From Calditrichia bacterium (GTDB lineage: Bacteria > Calditrichota > Calditrichia > RBG-13-44-9 > J042): DNA of 5,985 nucleotides. Where the stretch lies: contig JAUIFT010000203.1 in the NCBI GenBank assembly GCA_030430345.1, positions 1 through 5,985 on the forward strand. Direction: 5' to 3'. Positions 3,727 through 5,985 of the stretch are shown here, piece after piece (position 1 is the first letter of the stretch; each line of letters starts with the position of its first letter). Made by a program: the position numbers and the translations under genes. Under the pieces are notes generated by a model, which saw only the letters and a program-made list of their open reading frames with translations, did no database searches and was not told the origin of the DNA.

Positions 3727-5985
3727 GCCGCTGTCGTTTTTTGCCGGTACATCTTGAATTTAAGCGTTTGTTTTGCCGGTGTCTCGTAGTTTAACAACGG
3801 GGGAGACTCCGTTAACATATAGCCATCGCGGCGGGTTTCGATGCGATGCATCCCTTTACGAACATTGATAACAGCCGGGGTGGTTTTGTAAATATAACTG
3901 CCGTCGACATAAATTTTGCTGTCCAGCGGTAAGCCGGTTTCATCATATGCTTCGACTTTTACACTAACTTTTTCGTTGAAATCGATAATTAATTCCTTAC
4001 GCTTGCCTTCTTCAATCTCGACGATTTTTTCCCAGTATCCATGTGTGGGGTGAGTAACTTTAATTTTATGCTTACCGGTGGAAAGCTTTTCCGCCCAGGG
4101 GATATTTGTATTTCTCCGCTTAATTTCCCCGTTAATGTAAGAGCTACCAAAAGGAAGCGCGACGATGCTAATTTCTCCAAACGCAGCGGTCAGTTTTCCA
4201 TGCAATTTTGCCGTTTTCTCTGAATGAACACGAATTCGCTTTTTATAGACCTGATGTCCATCTTTTTTAAAAACAATACTATAAGGGCCTGCCGGAAGAT
4301 TGTCGAGTTGCGTTGGTGTTTTCAAGCCCCGCTGGTAGCGCCCATTCAACCAAACGCGGGCACCGGGAGGATTTGATGTTAATTTTAGCCGGCCGCTCAG
4401 TGGTTTTAGCGTTGCTCTTAAGGGACGGGATTCCGAAGGCAGCACCTCAATGCTTTGCTGAAAATTGGCAAACCCTTTTTTCCGCAATTCCAGGTGATAG
4501 CTGCCCGGGGCAATTTTCTCAAAGATGTGCGGCGTGGTGACATTGGGCAGTTGCTTACCGTTCAGATAGACATCTGCTCCGGCAGGACTGGAAATTAGCT
4601 TCAGCCGGCCAAATTGGATATCATCAGCGTTGCTGCCGGTTAGACGATGATATATTTCATCAGCCGCTTCTTCCTCAGCGGATTCGCGGAGGTTAATCAC
4701 CAGTGCATTGGTATCATTCGGGGAAATGTATAAGCTTGTGTCCTTTACGAAATAATTATCTTTAACCAGGCGGAAGGCAGCTTCTCCGGCTTCGGAAAGA
4801 TAGGTCTCCAATGGCGTAATACCGATGTTCAGGCCGTTGATATAGACCGAGGCCCCTTCCGGGCGGCTAAGGATCGATACCGGTATTTCCGCGTCTCCCG
4901 GAGAATCTCCGGGCAGCATACTATTTTTATAGTAATAAAAAGCACTGGTACTGCCGAACAAGACTCCCAGGAACATTGCCAGAATAAGCAGTTTGAGATA
5001 AAATGGTTTAATGATATTGAACTTCCGAAAATCCAGCGTGGAAAATGGCATTTCCGGCTTAACGTCTTCAACTATATCGGTTTCCGAGGTTTGCTTTTGC
5101 TGCGGAGGCGTCTGATAAACAGCCTGAGCAGCATTTGCCTGGGTAACCGTATCAAAGATATGATCAGGGATTTTCGGCCCTTGCTGAATTGGCATTTCCC
5201 GCGGAGGGGGCAACGCTTTTACTTTTTTGTATTTCAGTTCCAGATGCTCAATATCTTCCAGCATATCCAACGCGGTTTGATAACGCCGGTTCGGGTTGAT
5301 ATGGGTTGCTTTGCGAACCACCCTTACAAACTCTGCGGGAATATCCGGATTGAGAAGATCCGGCGAAGGAATATTTCCTTCCATGATCGCCAACTGAATT
5401 GTCAGATTGGAATCAGTATCTCCGAATGGCAGTTTTCCAACGAGCATTTCGTAAAAACTCATGCCAATTGAATAGAGATCGCTGCGATGATCGGTATTCT
5501 TTAAACTTTTCAGCTGTTCCGGCGGGGCATACCCCAATGTGCCGACGGCAACACCGGTATGGGTGAAACCGAAATCATGCTGCATTTTTGCCAGGCCAAA
5601 ATCGGTGACTTTCACCAAATCAGATTTGTCGAGAAGAATATTCGCAGGCTTAATATCCCGGTGAATGATTCCCCGGGAATGGGCATGTTTGATGGCGAGG
5701 AGAATTTGCTTGACGATCGCCAGGGCATCCGGCGGCAAAAATGCCCCCTCCTGGGCGATCCGCTTTTTCAGCGTGCCGCCGGGAACGTATTCCATCACGA
5801 TATAGAGGCCTTCGCGGGATTCGCGCAGTGCATAAACATTGACAATGTTGGGATGGCGCAGCCGTGCCTGGGAACGACCTTCGGTGCGGAATCGTTTCAC
5901 AAAATCTTTCCGGCGGGAAAGGCGGGACTCCATAATTTTTAAAGCAACTTCCCGGTCGAGGCTCTGGTCAATCGCTTTAAAAACG
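3699..5985 (-). CDS. Membrane-anchored Ser/Thr protein kinase with five PEGA repeats (5' end outside window)
   Basis: The frame runs in from the right edge. Bases 5984-5934 translate as VFKAIDQSLDREVALKI, which contains the catalytic lysine (VALK, codon 5939-5937), so the Met at 5933 is internal. About 761 residues are visible; the glycine-loop N-terminus is missing. Numbering from Met 5933, Hanks-type kinase motifs are HRDIKPANILL (91-101), DFGLAK (111-116), the APE-equivalent APPEQ (136-140) and DLYSIG (152-157), followed by the family's C-lobe Arg (RRYQT, 216-220). A Pro/Gln-rich linker leads to one membrane span (about 312-333), then extracytoplasmic PEGA-type beta repeats at about 351-396, 442-488, 514-560, 585-632 and 655-706. 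Each repeat carries a G-(A/S)-x-V-Y-(I/L/V)-(N/D)-G-like core. The kinase side faces the cytoplasm and the PEGA side probably binds envelope or surface polysaccharide or protein; the ligand is unknown. All key catalytic residues in view are intact. It is convergent with the ABC ATPase gene, overlapping it by 28 bp. Confidence 0.92.
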   Translation of the reverse strand, partial: VFKAIDQSLDREVALKIMESRLSRRKDFVKRFRTEGRSQARLRHPNIVNVYALRESREGLYIVMEYVPGGTLKKRIAQEGAFLPPDALAIVKQILLAIKHAHSRGIIHRDIKPANILLDKSDLVKVTDFGLAKMQHDFGFTHTGVAVGTLGYAPPEQLKSLKNTDHRSDLYSIGMSFYEMLVGKLPFGDTDSNLTIQLAIMEGNIPSPDLLNPDIPAEFVRVVRKATHINPNRRYQTALDMLEDIEHLELKYKKVKALPPPREMPIQQGPKIPDHIFDTVTQANAAQAVYQTPPQQKQTSETDIVEDVKPEMPFSTLDFRKFNIIKPFYLKLLILAMFLGVLFGSTSAFYYYKNSMLPGDSPGDAEIPVSILSRPEGASVYINGLNIGITPLETYLSEAGEAAFRLVKDNYFVKDTSLYISPNDTNALVINLRESAEEEAADEIYHRLTGSNADDIQFGRLKLISSPAGADVYLNGKQLPNVTTPHIFEKIAPGSYHLELRKKGFANFQQSIEVLPSESRPLRATLKPLSGRLKLTSNPPGARVWLNGRYQRGLKTPTQLDNLPAGPYSIVFKKDGHQVYKKRIRVHSEKTAKLHGKLTAAFGEISIVALPFGSSYINGEIKRRNTNIPWAEKLSTGKHKIKVTHPTHGYWEKIVEIEEGKRKELIIDFNEKVSVKVEAYDETGLPLDSKIYVDGSYIYKTTPAVINVRKGMHRIETRRDGYMLTESPPLLNYETPAKQTLKFKMYRQKTTAAQSAKISSN

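Noticed and set aside
5091..5942. Two open frames of 126-127 codons on the plus strand within the kinase gene
   Set aside because: They are antisense to intact kinase motifs (HRD, DFG, APE-equivalent) and have no independent support.

Overview
The window looks like a piece of chromosome from an environmental, moderate-GC, probably Gram-negative bacterium. It carries a Tat-type signal sequence, a PEGA-domain membrane kinase and short dispersed palindromes. That combination fits lineages around Bacteroidota, Calditrichota or candidate phylum KSB1, but this is an impression from gene content and repeat style; there is no rRNA or marker gene here.

Layout. Bases 1-890 are an accessory, partly decayed strip. 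Two small palindromes (32-44 and 56-91) precede a truncated DUF4062-type N-terminus (105-351) whose reading frame breaks. A 10-bp inverted repeat (408-452) then lies just upstream of a full-length, well-translated IS1 InsA-type zinc-finger/HTH protein (472-756) that has no InsB/DDE partner. A GC-rich palindromic element (811-886) ends the strip.

Bases about 926-3726 look like one plus-strand operon. A plausible sigma70-type promoter (926-954) leads into a Tat-signal cupin protein (1000-1776). It has a cysteine-dioxygenase-like pattern, with three histidines and no motif-1 glutamate. Then come a polytopic membrane protein that is probably an ABC permease (1797-2954) and an ABC ATPase (3067-3726). 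Between the last two genes sits a perfect array of 13 copies of the heptamer GAACAAC that begins inside the permease stop codon.

The minus strand from 5985 down to 3699 is one large gene entering from the right edge: a Ser/Thr protein kinase with a C-terminal membrane anchor and about five PEGA repeats. It converges on the ATPase gene and the two coding regions overlap by 28 bp.

How the parts may work together: permease and ATPase should form an exporter-type ABC transporter of unknown substrate, and the cupin would act outside the cytoplasmic membrane if it really is Tat-exported. Nothing in the sequence ties the kinase functionally to the transporter beyond convergence. The points most worth a second look are the heptamer array between the ABC genes, the three-histidine cupin, and the solo InsA-like protein with its upstream inverted repeat.
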